From a virus: DNA of 64,000 nucleotides. Below are positions 53,285 to 62,307 of this stretch, one piece after another. A program made the translations under genes and the position numbers. The first letter of the stretch is position 1; the number at the start of each line of letters is the position of its first letter. The stretch covers positions 1 through 64,000 of IMG/VR virus record IMGVR_UViG_3300035670_000177; one strand, 5' to 3'. The notes beneath the pieces are model-generated. The model made no database searches. It worked only from the letters and a program-made list of their open reading frames with translations, and was not told the DNA's origin.

Positions 53285-54217
53285 ATGGGGAAGTTACTAG
53301 TAATCGATACCGATACAATCCTATACTCTTCAGCAGCAATGCACCAAGAAAATAATTGCAACGTGATCCACAAAGCATCCGGTAGAGAAAAGCTATTCGC
53401 CTCAAAAACTGCTTTCAACGACTGGATCAAATCTCAAGACAAGTGGTCTAAAGATGAGTTTGATTTCCAGACAGTTAGTAAGGTAGTCGGCGAACCTAGA
53501 TTTGCTTTCCAATCAATCAAACAAAAGATTGAAAATATAATCGAAGAAACCGGTATTAGTGATTTCAAGATTTGTATTGAAGGCGAAGGGAACTTCAGGA
53601 AAGATTTTAAGTCTGAATTCGTGCAATATAAATCTCACCGTCCACCTAAGCCTTTGTTGTTTGATGAGTGTCGTGAGTTCTTGGTCAAGAAGTATAAGAA
53701 ACAACTTATAGAAGCAGTAGGTCGTGAAACAGATGATAATTGCAATATTTTTGCTTGGGAAAGCTACAACAAAGGGTTGACCAAAAGAAATAAAGAAGCT
53801 TCTGATGTTGTTTTGGCTTATGTGGACAAAGATTTAGCTGCCAATAGTCGTGGTTGGATGTTCAACTATTTCAAACCAGAGCAAGGTGTTTTTTGGAATG
53901 ACGGCCTTACTCAGTCCTACAATTTTGCTACGCAGATGTTGACTGGCGATGGTGCAGATGCAATCCCAGGAATTGAGAAGTTATCTGAAGAGATACGAGA
54001 GAAGTATAAGATCAAAACTAAAGGGGTTGGTCCAGCAACAGCAGAAAAGCTTTTAGCTGATTGCAAGACAGAGCAAGAGATTGCACAAAGAGTAAAAGAG
54101 TGTTATGAATCTGCTTGGGAAGATAGATGGGCTAGGCGCATGAATGAGAATGGATTCTTCCTATATCTTCTTCGCAGTGATCAGGATAGTTGGAACATGG
54201 AGAGGTATTTACAATGA
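53285..54217 (+). CDS. 5'-3' exonuclease of the FEN/T7 gp6-like family, 310 aa
   Basis: N-terminal VIDTDTILYSSAA (first acidic cluster), FRKDFKSEFVQYKSHRPPKP (arch basic region), VGRETDDNCNIFAW (second acidic cluster) and LTGDGADAIPGI ... GVGPATAEKLL (third cluster and helix-3-turn-helix) follow the order of phage FEN-type exonucleases. It supplies the activity missing from the polymerase: primer removal and recombination. First gene after a terminator. Confidence 0.88.
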   Translation: MGKLLVIDTDTILYSSAAMHQENNCNVIHKASGREKLFASKTAFNDWIKSQDKWSKDEFDFQTVSKVVGEPRFAFQSIKQKIENIIEETGISDFKICIEGEGNFRKDFKSEFVQYKSHRPPKPLLFDECREFLVKKYKKQLIEAVGRETDDNCNIFAWESYNKGLTKRNKEASDVVLAYVDKDLAANSRGWMFNYFKPEQGVFWNDGLTQSYNFATQMLTGDGADAIPGIEKLSEEIREKYKIKTKGVGPATAEKLLADCKTEQEIAQRVKECYESAWEDRWARRMNENGFFLYLLRSDQDSWNMERYLQ

Positions 54218-54774
54218 ATCCTTGGGAAGAGGCGCCACATATCTGGCCCACTAAATCTAGCTTTTTTACTTTCCTACGTGGAGCACTCAGGCGAGCTATT
54301 TGGGAGAAATGGCCACTTAAGATTGAGTTTAAAAACGAAGTGTGTGACGTTCCGCCAGAAGGTTACAAAGGTCGAGCAAAGTCTGGTGCATATTGCGCCT
54401 TATCTGGTGAATGGGTAGGTAAATCAGCCTCGGAGATAGACCATATTCTTGGCAATGTCTCTTTGAAAGACTGGGAGGACGTACTACCTTTTATCTTACA
54501 CCTCTGTGCATCCAAGGATAATATGCAACTAGTGTCAAAGGAAGCACACAAAATTAAGAGTTATGCTGAAAAGATGGGTATTAGCTTTGAGGAAGCATCG
54601 TATGCCAAGCTCGCAATTGCTTTAGTAAAAGACAAAAAAGATGTTGCGTGGATTAAAGAGAAAGGCTATACTCCTGCTACGTCTAGTGCTAAAAGGCGTT
54701 TGCAAATAGTAGAAATTCTTAAAAGAGAAGCTGAAAACGCTTCAGGAGAACAAGAAAATGCAGAAACTGACTAA
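54214..54774 (+). CDS. HNH-like endonuclease of replication/recombination type, 186 aa
   Basis: ATG 54214 overlaps the exonuclease stop. Core motifs CALSGEWVGKSASEIDHILG and NMQLVSKEAHKIKSYAE resemble a phage HNH family often found beside exonuclease genes and linked to junction processing. Only one Cys pair-like element is seen. Its fixed place between replication genes suggests a housekeeping role, unlike the obvious homing enzymes. Confidence 0.7.
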   Translation: MNPWEEAPHIWPTKSSFFTFLRGALRRAIWEKWPLKIEFKNEVCDVPPEGYKGRAKSGAYCALSGEWVGKSASEIDHILGNVSLKDWEDVLPFILHLCASKDNMQLVSKEAHKIKSYAEKMGISFEEASYAKLAIALVKDKKDVAWIKEKGYTPATSSAKRRLQIVEILKREAENASGEQENAETD

Positions 54775-54931
54775 AGAACAAATGTTAAGTGAGTTAATGA
54801 TTAAACTTGAAACTATTGATGGTAAGCTTAACAAGTTACTAGAAAATCAGCAGGTCGTTGTTGTTAACGAAACACGGGTTTATCCAAACCCAATCCAAGA
54901 TAGTGAGGAGTTCGATGGAGCCTATAAATGA
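54758..54931 (+). CDS. Small coiled-coil protein, 57 aa
   Basis: ATG 54758 after AGGAGAACAAGAAA. Helix with hydrophobic heptads (MLSELMIKLETIDGKLNKLL). Overlaps both neighbours. Confidence 0.55.
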   Translation: MQKLTKEQMLSELMIKLETIDGKLNKLLENQQVVVVNETRVYPNPIQDSEEFDGAYK

Positions 54932-55017
54932 GAGATTATTTCACAAATGTATTAATCGCTGACTTTCTGGAATACACCACTTTCTTCTACGTCTTCTGTA
55001 GCCAGATTGGTATTTAG
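54928..55017 (+). CDS. Micro-ORF, 29 aa
   Basis: ATG 54928 overlaps the previous stop (ATGA), TAG 55015-55017. Aromatic-rich and fairly hydrophobic (FLEYTTFFYVFCSQIG); may touch the membrane. Confidence 0.4.
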   Translation: MRDYFTNVLIADFLEYTTFFYVFCSQIGI

Positions 55018-55019
55018 AT

Positions 55020-55238
55020 ATGGCAGAGATTATTGATCTGTTCCCAAAAGCAGAAAAGAAGTTCTTGAATTATGAAAAGCTAAATGAGCATGACATTCAA
55101 AAGTTTCTAGATGTTCTTGATGAAAGCTTAGAGACATTTATGACCATGAGTCCGCACGAGAAGTATAATTTGTATGCAAGCTTGGTTTCATTCACGCACA
55201 CTAGTCTTGGTATTTTTATGAAAGGAGAGAAGGTTTGA
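55020..55238 (+). CDS. Hypothetical protein, 72 aa
   Basis: Helical, opening MAEIIDLFPKAEK. Weak ribosome binding site. Not recognised. Confidence 0.65.
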   Translation: MAEIIDLFPKAEKKFLNYEKLNEHDIQKFLDVLDESLETFMTMSPHEKYNLYASLVSFTHTSLGIFMKGEKV

Positions 55239-56131
55239 GTAATATTGAATGGAAAGTTGACGCTGTAAAACTAGCTGAAGGTGGTCTTAGCTGGCGTGCA
55301 ATCGCTAAAGAACTTGACGTACCTCGTACGACTGTAAGTGACTTCCTTCGTAAGTATTTTGACACTAACTTCGAACAGTTTACAAAGCCTACAGAAGTAC
55401 ACATGATTCGCAAGGCCGATAAAGAAGAAGATAATTCACGAATTCTTTTGATTAGTGATTTACATATCCCTTATCATCACAAGGATTCAATTGCGTTTCT
55501 TAAGCATTTGAAAGAGAAGTACAACCCAACACGAGTAATCTGTTTAGGGGATGAGGTTGATGCCCATGCCTTGAGTTATCATGATCATGATCCAGACCTT
55601 CCAAGCGCTGGCGATGAGCTTCGTAGAGCAATGCCTGTGATTCAAGAGCTTCACCAGATTTTCCCTAAAATGGATATCATTGAATCCAATCATGGGAGTC
55701 TGATTTGGCGTAAGGCAAAAACAAATGGAATCCCCAAGCATTACATCAAAAGCTATAATGATGTTCTTGGGGTTGACGATGGATGGAAATGGAGCTACGA
55801 TTTAACTGTGAAACTTCCTAACGGTACTTATTGCTACATTCACCACGGGAAGTCAAATGATGTAATTAAAGCAAGTCAGCTTTCTGGTATGTCGGCTGTT
55901 CAGGGCCATTATCACGAGAAGTTTAAGATTGATTATTGGGGTAATGCAACTGGCCTTTACTTTGGTTTGCAGTGTGGCTGTTTGATTGATGATGATGCTT
56001 ACGCATTCAGCTATAACAATTGCAATTTGAAAAGGCCAGTTATCGGCACTGGCTTGATTATTGACAGTCAGCCTATTTTAGAGCCACTTATTATGGATAC
56101 GGAAGGGAATTGGATTGGACCAAGAAGTTAA
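55235..56131 (+). CDS. Metallophosphoesterase with N-terminal helix-turn-helix, 298 aa
   Basis: Residues 1-45 form a helix-turn-helix (GLSWRAIAKELDVPRTTVSD). A calcineurin-like phosphoesterase follows with ISDLHIPYHH, CLGDEVDAH, SNHG, HHGKSN and GHYHEK, the full metal-ligand series. Such fusions occur in phages, where the enzyme may act on DNA or RNA ends. TTG start after AAAGGAGAGAAGG. An HNH gene overlaps the 3' end by 17 bases. Confidence 0.82.
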   Translation: MSNIEWKVDAVKLAEGGLSWRAIAKELDVPRTTVSDFLRKYFDTNFEQFTKPTEVHMIRKADKEEDNSRILLISDLHIPYHHKDSIAFLKHLKEKYNPTRVICLGDEVDAHALSYHDHDPDLPSAGDELRRAMPVIQELHQIFPKMDIIESNHGSLIWRKAKTNGIPKHYIKSYNDVLGVDDGWKWSYDLTVKLPNGTYCYIHHGKSNDVIKASQLSGMSAVQGHYHEKFKIDYWGNATGLYFGLQCGCLIDDDAYAFSYNNCNLKRPVIGTGLIIDSQPILEPLIMDTEGNWIGPRS

Positions 56132-56582
56132 AATTTGTTCTTGCTGTGGTGGAGAAAAAGAGGTAAAATCTTTCGGGAAACATAGCAGAATTTGTCGAGA
56201 GTGTAAGAACGAAAAGCAGAGAATTAAACGTAGACAAAATGGAGATGCTGCAACAAAGAAGTATGAAAAGACTAAGAAAGGTTTTCTCATGCGTTCTTAT
56301 CGGAACATGCTTTCTCGTGTAACAGGGATTCAAAGCAAGAAAGCTCATTTGTACGAAGGGCTTGATATCTTAAGCAAGGAAGAATTTTACGAATGGGCGA
56401 TTAATGATTCTACCTTCAACGCTTTGTTTGAAGAGTATCAAAAGCTAGGGTATGATATGCGATTTGCGCCATCTGTAGATCGTGAAGATTCTTCGAAGGG
56501 TTATAATTTGGATAACATGCGTTGGTTGCCTCATTGGAAGAATTCACAACTTGGCGCATTATCAAAGAGGAGGGAGAAATGA
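56115..56582 (+). CDS. HNH-type homing endonuclease, 155 aa
   Basis: An N-terminal zinc finger (CSCCGGEKEVKSFGKHSRIC, CREC) precedes SYRNMLSRVTG and PSVDREDSSKGYNLDNMRWL, the R-x-D/N-M-R-W core of a phage HNH-like family. TTG start within the phosphoesterase 3' end. No leader element like those of family 1 or 2. Confidence 0.78.
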   Translation: MDQEVKICSCCGGEKEVKSFGKHSRICRECKNEKQRIKRRQNGDAATKKYEKTKKGFLMRSYRNMLSRVTGIQSKKAHLYEGLDILSKEEFYEWAINDSTFNALFEEYQKLGYDMRFAPSVDREDSSKGYNLDNMRWLPHWKNSQLGALSKRREK

Positions 56583-56728
56583 GCAACGACATTGTACTGT
56601 ACCAACGCGTCTCGCATCTTGAAAAAGAACTTGACGAAGTGTTGAAAGAACTGTCACAATTGAAACAGAATTATCAGGAAGTGCTTGATATGTTGCGTTC
56701 GAAAGCCGCAAAGAAGGAGAAGAAATGA
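56579..56728 (+). CDS. Small coiled-coil protein, 49 aa
   Basis: ATG 56579 after AGAGGAGGGAGAA. One coiled-coil helix (HLEKELDEVLKELSQLKQ) with a Lys-rich end. ATGA overlaps at both ends. Confidence 0.65.
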   Translation: MSNDIVLYQRVSHLEKELDEVLKELSQLKQNYQEVLDMLRSKAAKKEKK

Positions 56729-57270
56729 AAGTAATCAAGATTGGGGATAAGTTTAAAGCTACCAGACTTCCCGAGTATTTTAAAGACATGACGGTTGGTA
56801 AGGTTTATACTGTACAAGGGTTTGATGAAGATGGTGATCCTTATTTCAGAGATGACAAGGACGCTAGGAATTTTGCACTAGAGTTTAACAGCATTGAAGA
56901 TTACGGTGTAGTTTGGTTAGATGTAGATTCAATTGAAAAACCAATCCTAGAAGAACGCAAGAAAGATAAAATCCGAATGGAACTTGTAGATCAAGGTTTC
57001 CCATTAGCACTACTTGAACTTGCTAAAGTAATGACGTGGGCTAATCAGAACAAAGGATACAAGGACCATGATTGGAAAAACATCCCAAATGCTGAGAATG
57101 CTTTCAAAGGTGCTGCTGCAAGGCATCGTGTGAAGTTTGATGCACAACGAAGCTTCGGTAATGAAATGCTTGACTGCACTGACGAAGAGAGTGGTATCAT
57201 TCATCTTGCACATGAGGCTTTTAATGTGTTAGCACTACTTGAACTTGCTCTTGTAGGAAAAGTTAAATGA
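56725..57270 (+). CDS. DUF5664-type dATP/dGTP diphosphohydrolase-like protein, 181 aa
   Basis: An N-terminal β domain (about 1-75) is followed by a helical domain with DQGFPLALLELAKVMTWANQ, KGYKDHDWKN, AAARHRVKFD and SGIIHLAHEAFNVLALLELA, the signature of DUF5664. That family is described as dATP/dGTP diphosphohydrolase and appears in phages with nucleotide-pool functions. The extra N-terminal domain is unusual for the short forms. Its neighbours (MazG-like, ThyX, NrdJ) support a nucleotide role. Confidence 0.75.
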   Translation: MKVIKIGDKFKATRLPEYFKDMTVGKVYTVQGFDEDGDPYFRDDKDARNFALEFNSIEDYGVVWLDVDSIEKPILEERKKDKIRMELVDQGFPLALLELAKVMTWANQNKGYKDHDWKNIPNAENAFKGAAARHRVKFDAQRSFGNEMLDCTDEESGIIHLAHEAFNVLALLELALVGKVK

Positions 57271-57488
57271 GTCAAAGTAAAAGACAAAGCTTGATTGAAA
57301 CCATTTCCAATACTTCAATAGGTATGATAGGATCATGGCTTATAACAATGATGTGTTTGATGTTCTTTACAAGTCCAGTTGGTATTGCTACGAGCACAAC
57401 GATTTTATGCACTGTCTGGTCGGTTGGAAGAGGATATTGCCTAAGACGTTATTTCAATAACATGCAACAGAAACAAGTAATTAATTAA
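57267..57488 (+). CDS. Small membrane protein, 73 aa
   Basis: Two adjacent hydrophobic segments (about residues 16-34 and 35-52). ATGA overlap upstream. Not recognised; odd among nucleotide-metabolism genes. Confidence 0.65.
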   Translation: MSQSKRQSLIETISNTSIGMIGSWLITMMCLMFFTSPVGIATSTTILCTVWSVGRGYCLRRYFNNMQQKQVIN

Positions 57489-57501
57489 ATAAGGAAAAGT
57501 A

Positions 57502-57981
57502 GTGAGTAATATTCGCGTAACTCGTTTTAATGTAATCTCCGGTAACGGCCCTCATATGGGCACTGATTATGAATACTGGAAGCAAATCAAAAACCAAGCT
57601 AAGCGTGTTTATGAAGAAGCAAAAGAGCTTCTGGAAGCAGCAGAAGCAGAAGATATGCTTGGTGTGGTGGATGGCTTTGCAGATGTACGTTACACTAATG
57701 AGTACATGGAAGACCTTCTAGTTGCAGGGGAGATTGAAACTAAGAAGGCTTGGGAAGCTGTGTGTAATAACAATGATCAGAAGTTTACTACAAGCTACAC
57801 TTACGTAAGCGAAAGTAAAGAAGCTCTTGAAGATAAAGGTGTTGAGTGCTACATTGATCAGACGCAGTATGAAGGAGAAATCTACTACGTGTGCCGTCGT
57901 AATGAAGATAATAAGATTCTAAAGTTGAAGCATCACCAATCACCTGATCTTTCAGATTTCATTCCGAAGGAGTTCAAGTAA
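57502..57981 (+). CDS. MazG-like nucleotide pyrophosphohydrolase, 159 aa
   Basis: Helical N-terminal half with RVYEEAKELLEAAEAEDMLG and VVDGFADVRYTNEYME: the E-x-x-E ... E/D-x-x-D metal sites of the all-α NTP pyrophosphatase fold. Likely cleaves (d)NTPs to monophosphates, feeding dUMP to ThyX. GTG start after AAGGAAAAGTA. The C-terminal 70 residues form an extra β-containing part. Confidence 0.75.
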   Translation: MSNIRVTRFNVISGNGPHMGTDYEYWKQIKNQAKRVYEEAKELLEAAEAEDMLGVVDGFADVRYTNEYMEDLLVAGEIETKKAWEAVCNNNDQKFTTSYTYVSESKEALEDKGVECYIDQTQYEGEIYYVCRRNEDNKILKLKHHQSPDLSDFIPKEFK

Positions 57982-58676
57982 TGGATTTCAACCCAAAGTA
58001 TTTCAATTTCATCAAAGCTCGTGTAGTGGGCGTAACTGTACCAACTGTTGATTTTATTCCAGACAGCGAAGGGATTATTTCATACTGTGCTCGTGTGTCC
58101 AATCCTTCGAACCAACAGAACTTTGAAAGTGCAGCAGGGCTTCTTAAATACTGTATTAAGAATGGACATTGGTCTGTATTTGATATGGCTAATATTCTGA
58201 TTGAAGTAGAAGCTCCACGAGATATTGCAAGACAAGTATTGCGTCATTCATCAATGAAGTTCCAAGAGTTTTCACAGCGTTATGCAGAAGCTCAAAACTT
58301 CCATGTACGCGAAACTCGACTTCAAGATAAAAAGAATCGTCAGAACAGCATTGAACTTGATCTTACGAATAAAGAAGATTTTGATAAGTATCTTGAATGG
58401 GAAAAGCGGCAAGGTGAGGTGATTGCTCTGGTAAAGAAACACTACGCTTGGGCAATTGAGAATGATATTGCTAAAGAGTGCGCTCGTGTAATCCTTCCAG
58501 AAGGTAATACAATGAGCTACATGTATGCAAACACAACGGTGCGAAGTGCAATTACGTATCTGAATGTTCGTGACGATGAAGGTGTTACACAGAAAGAGCA
58601 TGTGTACTTGGCAAAGGTGATTAAACCTGCTATTATTGAACACTTCCCATTCTTAGAAGAACTGCTGGAGAAATAA
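57981..58676 (+). CDS. thyX: Flavin-dependent thymidylate synthase ThyX, 231 aa
   Basis: Contains QVLRHSSMKFQEFSQRYAEA, the RHR-x7-S ThyX signature in a variant form, preceded by a conserved SVFDMANILIEVEAPRDIAR. ThyX uses FAD, NADPH and methylene-THF to make dTMP from dUMP. Start overlaps the MazG-like gene. Length is normal (200-250 aa). Confidence 0.93.
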   Translation: MDFNPKYFNFIKARVVGVTVPTVDFIPDSEGIISYCARVSNPSNQQNFESAAGLLKYCIKNGHWSVFDMANILIEVEAPRDIARQVLRHSSMKFQEFSQRYAEAQNFHVRETRLQDKKNRQNSIELDLTNKEDFDKYLEWEKRQGEVIALVKKHYAWAIENDIAKECARVILPEGNTMSYMYANTTVRSAITYLNVRDDEGVTQKEHVYLAKVIKPAIIEHFPFLEELLEK

Positions 58677-58677
58677 A

Positions 58678-58872
58678 ATGGAAAACAACATTGACTATGG
58701 CTTCTGTGACTACTTAGACGCTCTTTGGAATATCTATTCTGTACGAAGTGGTATGTCTTTAGCGAATGCTGCAAGGCGCGTCTTAGATATTCGTGAAGAT
58801 GCTCTAGTAGCTTATTTGGATGGTGTTTCAGCACAACAGTTTTATATAGAAGATATTGAGGAAGTAGAATGA
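58678..58872 (+). CDS. Hypothetical protein, 64 aa
   Basis: Acidic helical protein, 1 base after thyX. Not recognised. Confidence 0.65.
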   Translation: MENNIDYGFCDYLDALWNIYSVRSGMSLANAARRVLDIREDALVAYLDGVSAQQFYIEDIEEVE

Positions 58873-59039
58873 ATCTTATTGTTGAATGTGTAGATGATGA
58901 TGCAGAAGGATTTTATCGAGTAATTCTAGAAGACGGTAGTTCATTCGAAGCTGAGGAACTCGGGTATGCTTTCAATGATGCACTAACTTTCCTCGGTTTT
59001 AAAATTCAATACAAAGATGTAGAAGAGTATCCACTATGA
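58869..59039 (+). CDS. Small hypothetical protein, 56 aa
   Basis: ATGA overlaps at both ends. Acidic αβ (MNLIVECVDDDAEGFYRVIL). Not recognised. Confidence 0.6.
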   Translation: MNLIVECVDDDAEGFYRVILEDGSSFEAEELGYAFNDALTFLGFKIQYKDVEEYPL

Positions 59040-59449
59040 GCGAACAAGCAGTAAGCAGCAAGAAGCCACAAGAAGACCTGTTCAATCAATACCTAAGTTT
59101 CAGTGATCTAGACAAACTTCAAGGTTGGAAAGAAGCTTGGAAAAATGGTAACATTGAAGAAGTAGAGAAACTTCTATTTAAAGCAGGAGTAGACTTAGAA
59201 TTTGGTTGGGAAATCGTAGTAAATAATCATCGACCAAGAACATCAAATCTTCCTGTATATGGCCCACGATTTGAATTCAAGGAACGTGAAGATAAAGAGT
59301 TTATTCAGTCAGGTATGAAGGCTGTAGAAGATATCATTAACTCTTGTAGTGACAGCAGTATGCGATTGGAACTTAAAGGTATGTCCCGCAGAGATAACAA
59401 TACTGCAAATGCATGCAAACACGCTGCCTCAGAAAAACCAGAAGTATAA
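59036..59449 (+). CDS. Hypothetical protein, 137 aa
   Basis: Soluble mixed protein directly upstream of the reductase. Not recognised. Confidence 0.7.
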   Translation: MSEQAVSSKKPQEDLFNQYLSFSDLDKLQGWKEAWKNGNIEEVEKLLFKAGVDLEFGWEIVVNNHRPRTSNLPVYGPRFEFKEREDKEFIQSGMKAVEDIINSCSDSSMRLELKGMSRRDNNTANACKHAASEKPEV

Positions 59450-59480
59450 TTTTAACTAAATAGAGAAAGTAAGGAAGCAA

Positions 59481-61703
59481 ATGAATAACGCTGGTAAAAA
59501 CATGATGTCTCAATCTAAATTCTACATGGGCTATTCCCGTTGGATGGAGGTTGAAGGTCGATATGAAACGTGGGAAGAGTCGGTTGAGCGTGTGATGAAC
59601 ATGCACCGAGAAAAATACAAAAATGTAATGTCGGATGAGCTTGAATATTACATCAGCTTTGCTGAACAAGCATACAAAGAAAAGGTTGTCCTTGGAGCAC
59701 AACGAGCACTTCAATTTGGCGGTGAGCAGTTGTTTAAACATGAAGCTCGTATGTACAACTGTTCTGTAAGCCATTGTGATCGTGTTTCATTCTTCCAAGA
59801 GTGTATGTATCTTCTTCTTTGCGGTTGTGGTGTAGGTTTCTCTGTCCAATCACACCACATTGCAAAACTACCAAAGATTCACAAACGCTTTGATAAGAAA
59901 GTAAAAGTTTTCCAAGTTCCAGATACTATTGAAGGTTGGGCTGATGCTTTCGGTGTGCTGCTAGCAAGCTATTTCGTAGATGGTGGTAACTTCCCTGATT
60001 ATAAAGGTTGTCAAGTACACTTTGACTTTAGCAAGATTCGTCCCAAAGGTTCGCTGATTAATGGCGGGTTTAAGGCTCCGGGTCCAGATGGTTTGCGTTC
60101 TGCTCTAGTTAAGTGTGAAGCTCTGCTTGAAAAGCTTGTAGAGAATGAAAAAGAAGCTGTAAGTCTGAAAACAATCACAGCTTATGACTTTGTTATGCAC
60201 ATGAGCGATGCTGTTCTTTCTGGTGGTGTTCGTCGTTCAGCAACTATTTGCTTGTTTGACAAGGACGATCAGTTGATGCTTAAGGCTAAAACTGGAGATT
60301 GGTTCGTAGATAATCCACAACGTGGACGTAGTAACAACTCTGTAATGCTTGTACGTGATGAACTTTCACGGGAAGAATGGGCTGATATTATGAAGTCTGT
60401 AAAAGACTTTGGCGAGCCTGGATTTATCTTCACAGCAAATAAAGAGTTCTGCTATAATCCTTGTGTTGAGATTGGCATGTTACCAGTTGCAGAAGATGGT
60501 GAAAGTGGTTTCCAGTTCTGCAATCTTACAGAGATTAATGGCGGTAAGTGCGTAGATAAAGAATCGTTCTTCCGGGCTTGTAAAGCTGGTGCGATTCTCG
60601 GTACTCTGCAAGCTGGTTACTCAAACTTTAAGTATCTGTCTGACGCAACTCGACGGATTACGGAAAAAGAAGCCCTGCTTGGGGTTAGTATTACAGGCTG
60701 GATGAACAATCCTGATGTCTTGTTTGATGAACAGAACATGATTGATGGTGCAACAGTTGTAAAAGATATCAATGCTGTAGTTGCTTGCCTTCTTGGTATT
60801 AACGCTGCTGCTCGTACAACTGCTGTCAAACCGAGTGGTAATGCCTCTGTTCTCCTTGGCACTGCTTCAGGGATTCACGGTGAACACTCTGCTCGTTACT
60901 TCCGTAATGTGCAGATGAATAAGCAAGATGAGGTGACTGCTCTTCTAGAAGAGACAAACCCTAAAATGGTTGAGTCTTCTGTTTGGAGCAGTAATGGGAC
61001 AGATGTTGTAGTAAGCTTTCCAATTGAAAGTAAAGAGGGTAGCGTATTTAAGTCTGATTTGATGGGTGTGAAACAACTTGATTATGTCAAGAAGGCTCAG
61101 CAATATTGGGTAGAGTACGGCACTAATCTTGATCTGTGTGTAGACAAGAACCTTCGTCATAACGTGAGTAACACTATCACTGTTGACGACTGGGATGAAG
61201 TTGAAGAATACATTTACAAAAACCGCGAATGGTTTGCTGGTATCTCTCTTCTAAGTTCTATGGGTGATCGTGCTTATGTTCAAGCTCCGTTCACTGAGGT
61301 GTTTACAGCAGAACAGATCCTTGAAATGTATGGTGAAGCATCTATGTTTGCTTCTGGTCTGATTGTAGAAGCTCTACATGCTTTCAATGACAATCTGTGG
61401 ATGGCTTGCGATACTGTTCTTGGGTTTGGTTTGAAGCTTGATCCAGAACAATCAAGCGATCTTCTAAAGCGTGATTGGGTGCGGCGAGCTAAGAAATATG
61501 CAGACAACTACTTTGCCGGTGATTTACTGAAGATGACATTCTGTCTCAAGGATTGCTACAATCTTCACAAGTGGGTGAGCATTGAAAAGAATCTGAAAGA
61601 TTTGGATTTCTCTAAAGATCTATCTCAGCAGAAATACACAGAAGTAGATACGATGGGTAGCCAAGCTTGTGCGGGAGGTACTTGTGAAATCAGCTGGTCC
61701 TGA
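59481..61703 (+). CDS. nrdJ: Adenosylcobalamin-dependent (class II) ribonucleoside-triphosphate reductase, 740 aa
   Basis: Monomeric class II reductase of the RTPR type: NCSVSHCDRVSFFQECMYLLLCGCGVGFSV near residues 93-122 in parts, VRRSATI, NPCVEIGMLP (substrate-site NPCxE) and a C-terminal CAGGTCEISWS with the CxxxxC pair that shuttles reducing power from thioredoxin. It makes dNTPs for replication without oxygen dependence but needs host B12. The last codons are overlapped by an HNH gene starting at 61684. Confidence 0.93.
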   Translation: MNNAGKNMMSQSKFYMGYSRWMEVEGRYETWEESVERVMNMHREKYKNVMSDELEYYISFAEQAYKEKVVLGAQRALQFGGEQLFKHEARMYNCSVSHCDRVSFFQECMYLLLCGCGVGFSVQSHHIAKLPKIHKRFDKKVKVFQVPDTIEGWADAFGVLLASYFVDGGNFPDYKGCQVHFDFSKIRPKGSLINGGFKAPGPDGLRSALVKCEALLEKLVENEKEAVSLKTITAYDFVMHMSDAVLSGGVRRSATICLFDKDDQLMLKAKTGDWFVDNPQRGRSNNSVMLVRDELSREEWADIMKSVKDFGEPGFIFTANKEFCYNPCVEIGMLPVAEDGESGFQFCNLTEINGGKCVDKESFFRACKAGAILGTLQAGYSNFKYLSDATRRITEKEALLGVSITGWMNNPDVLFDEQNMIDGATVVKDINAVVACLLGINAAARTTAVKPSGNASVLLGTASGIHGEHSARYFRNVQMNKQDEVTALLEETNPKMVESSVWSSNGTDVVVSFPIESKEGSVFKSDLMGVKQLDYVKKAQQYWVEYGTNLDLCVDKNLRHNVSNTITVDDWDEVEEYIYKNREWFAGISLLSSMGDRAYVQAPFTEVFTAEQILEMYGEASMFASGLIVEALHAFNDNLWMACDTVLGFGLKLDPEQSSDLLKRDWVRRAKKYADNYFAGDLLKMTFCLKDCYNLHKWVSIEKNLKDLDFSKDLSQQKYTEVDTMGSQACAGGTCEISWS

Positions 61704-62307
61704 TTTAGATAAGGCTATCGCTTTATATCTGTCGGGCAGTACAGTGGAAGATGCGAGGGATGTTACTGTCCCTCCAATCACTACTTATTCTTTTTATAAA
61801 GCTTTAGAAGAAAGAGGAATTGAATTCAGAGGAAGGATTTCCAGGAAAATAGAAATTCCAGAAGAAGCTTTGCTTACCTGTAAATCTTGTAAAGAAACTA
61901 AAGAAGCTTTTGAATTTAGTAAGCAACCAAGCAGTAGAATTGGGTATGACACCGCCAGATGTAAAGCTTGTAAAAGAGAGGAAAGAAAAACTGTAGAAGC
62001 TTGGGCTAATAAGCCGATTGTTAAGAAAATCTTTGACCGAGTCAAGGGAAGGGCTGTAAGAAAAGGAATTCCCTTTGACTTAGAATTAGAAGACATAATT
62101 ATTCCTGAAGTCTGTCCTGTTTTTAAAGTACCTTTTATTTACGGAGACCACTCGTGGACATATTCTGTAGATAGGATTAAACCAGAATTAGGTTATGTAA
62201 AAGGTAATATTGTAATAATCTCCAACAAAGCAAATATGATGAAAAATACAGCGACAACGGAGGATATAAAAATGTTATATGAGTGGATGCTGAGCTTGGA
62301 GTTCTAA
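61684..62307 (+). CDS. HNH endonuclease with N-terminal helix-turn-helix, 207 aa
   Basis: GTG 61684 after GCGGGAGGTACTT. An N-terminal HTH-like part (IALYLSGSTVEDARD) is followed by a zinc finger (CKSCKETKEAFEF, CKACKREE) and PEVCPVFKVPF ... YSVDRIKPELGYVKGNIVII, a common phage HNH family with S-V-D-R-I as the active strand. The first 20 bases overlap the reductase gene. Homing role inferred. Confidence 0.82.
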   Translation: MKSAGPDLDKAIALYLSGSTVEDARDVTVPPITTYSFYKALEERGIEFRGRISRKIEIPEEALLTCKSCKETKEAFEFSKQPSSRIGYDTARCKACKREERKTVEAWANKPIVKKIFDRVKGRAVRKGIPFDLELEDIIIPEVCPVFKVPFIYGDHSWTYSVDRIKPELGYVKGNIVIISNKANMMKNTATTEDIKMLYEWMLSLEF

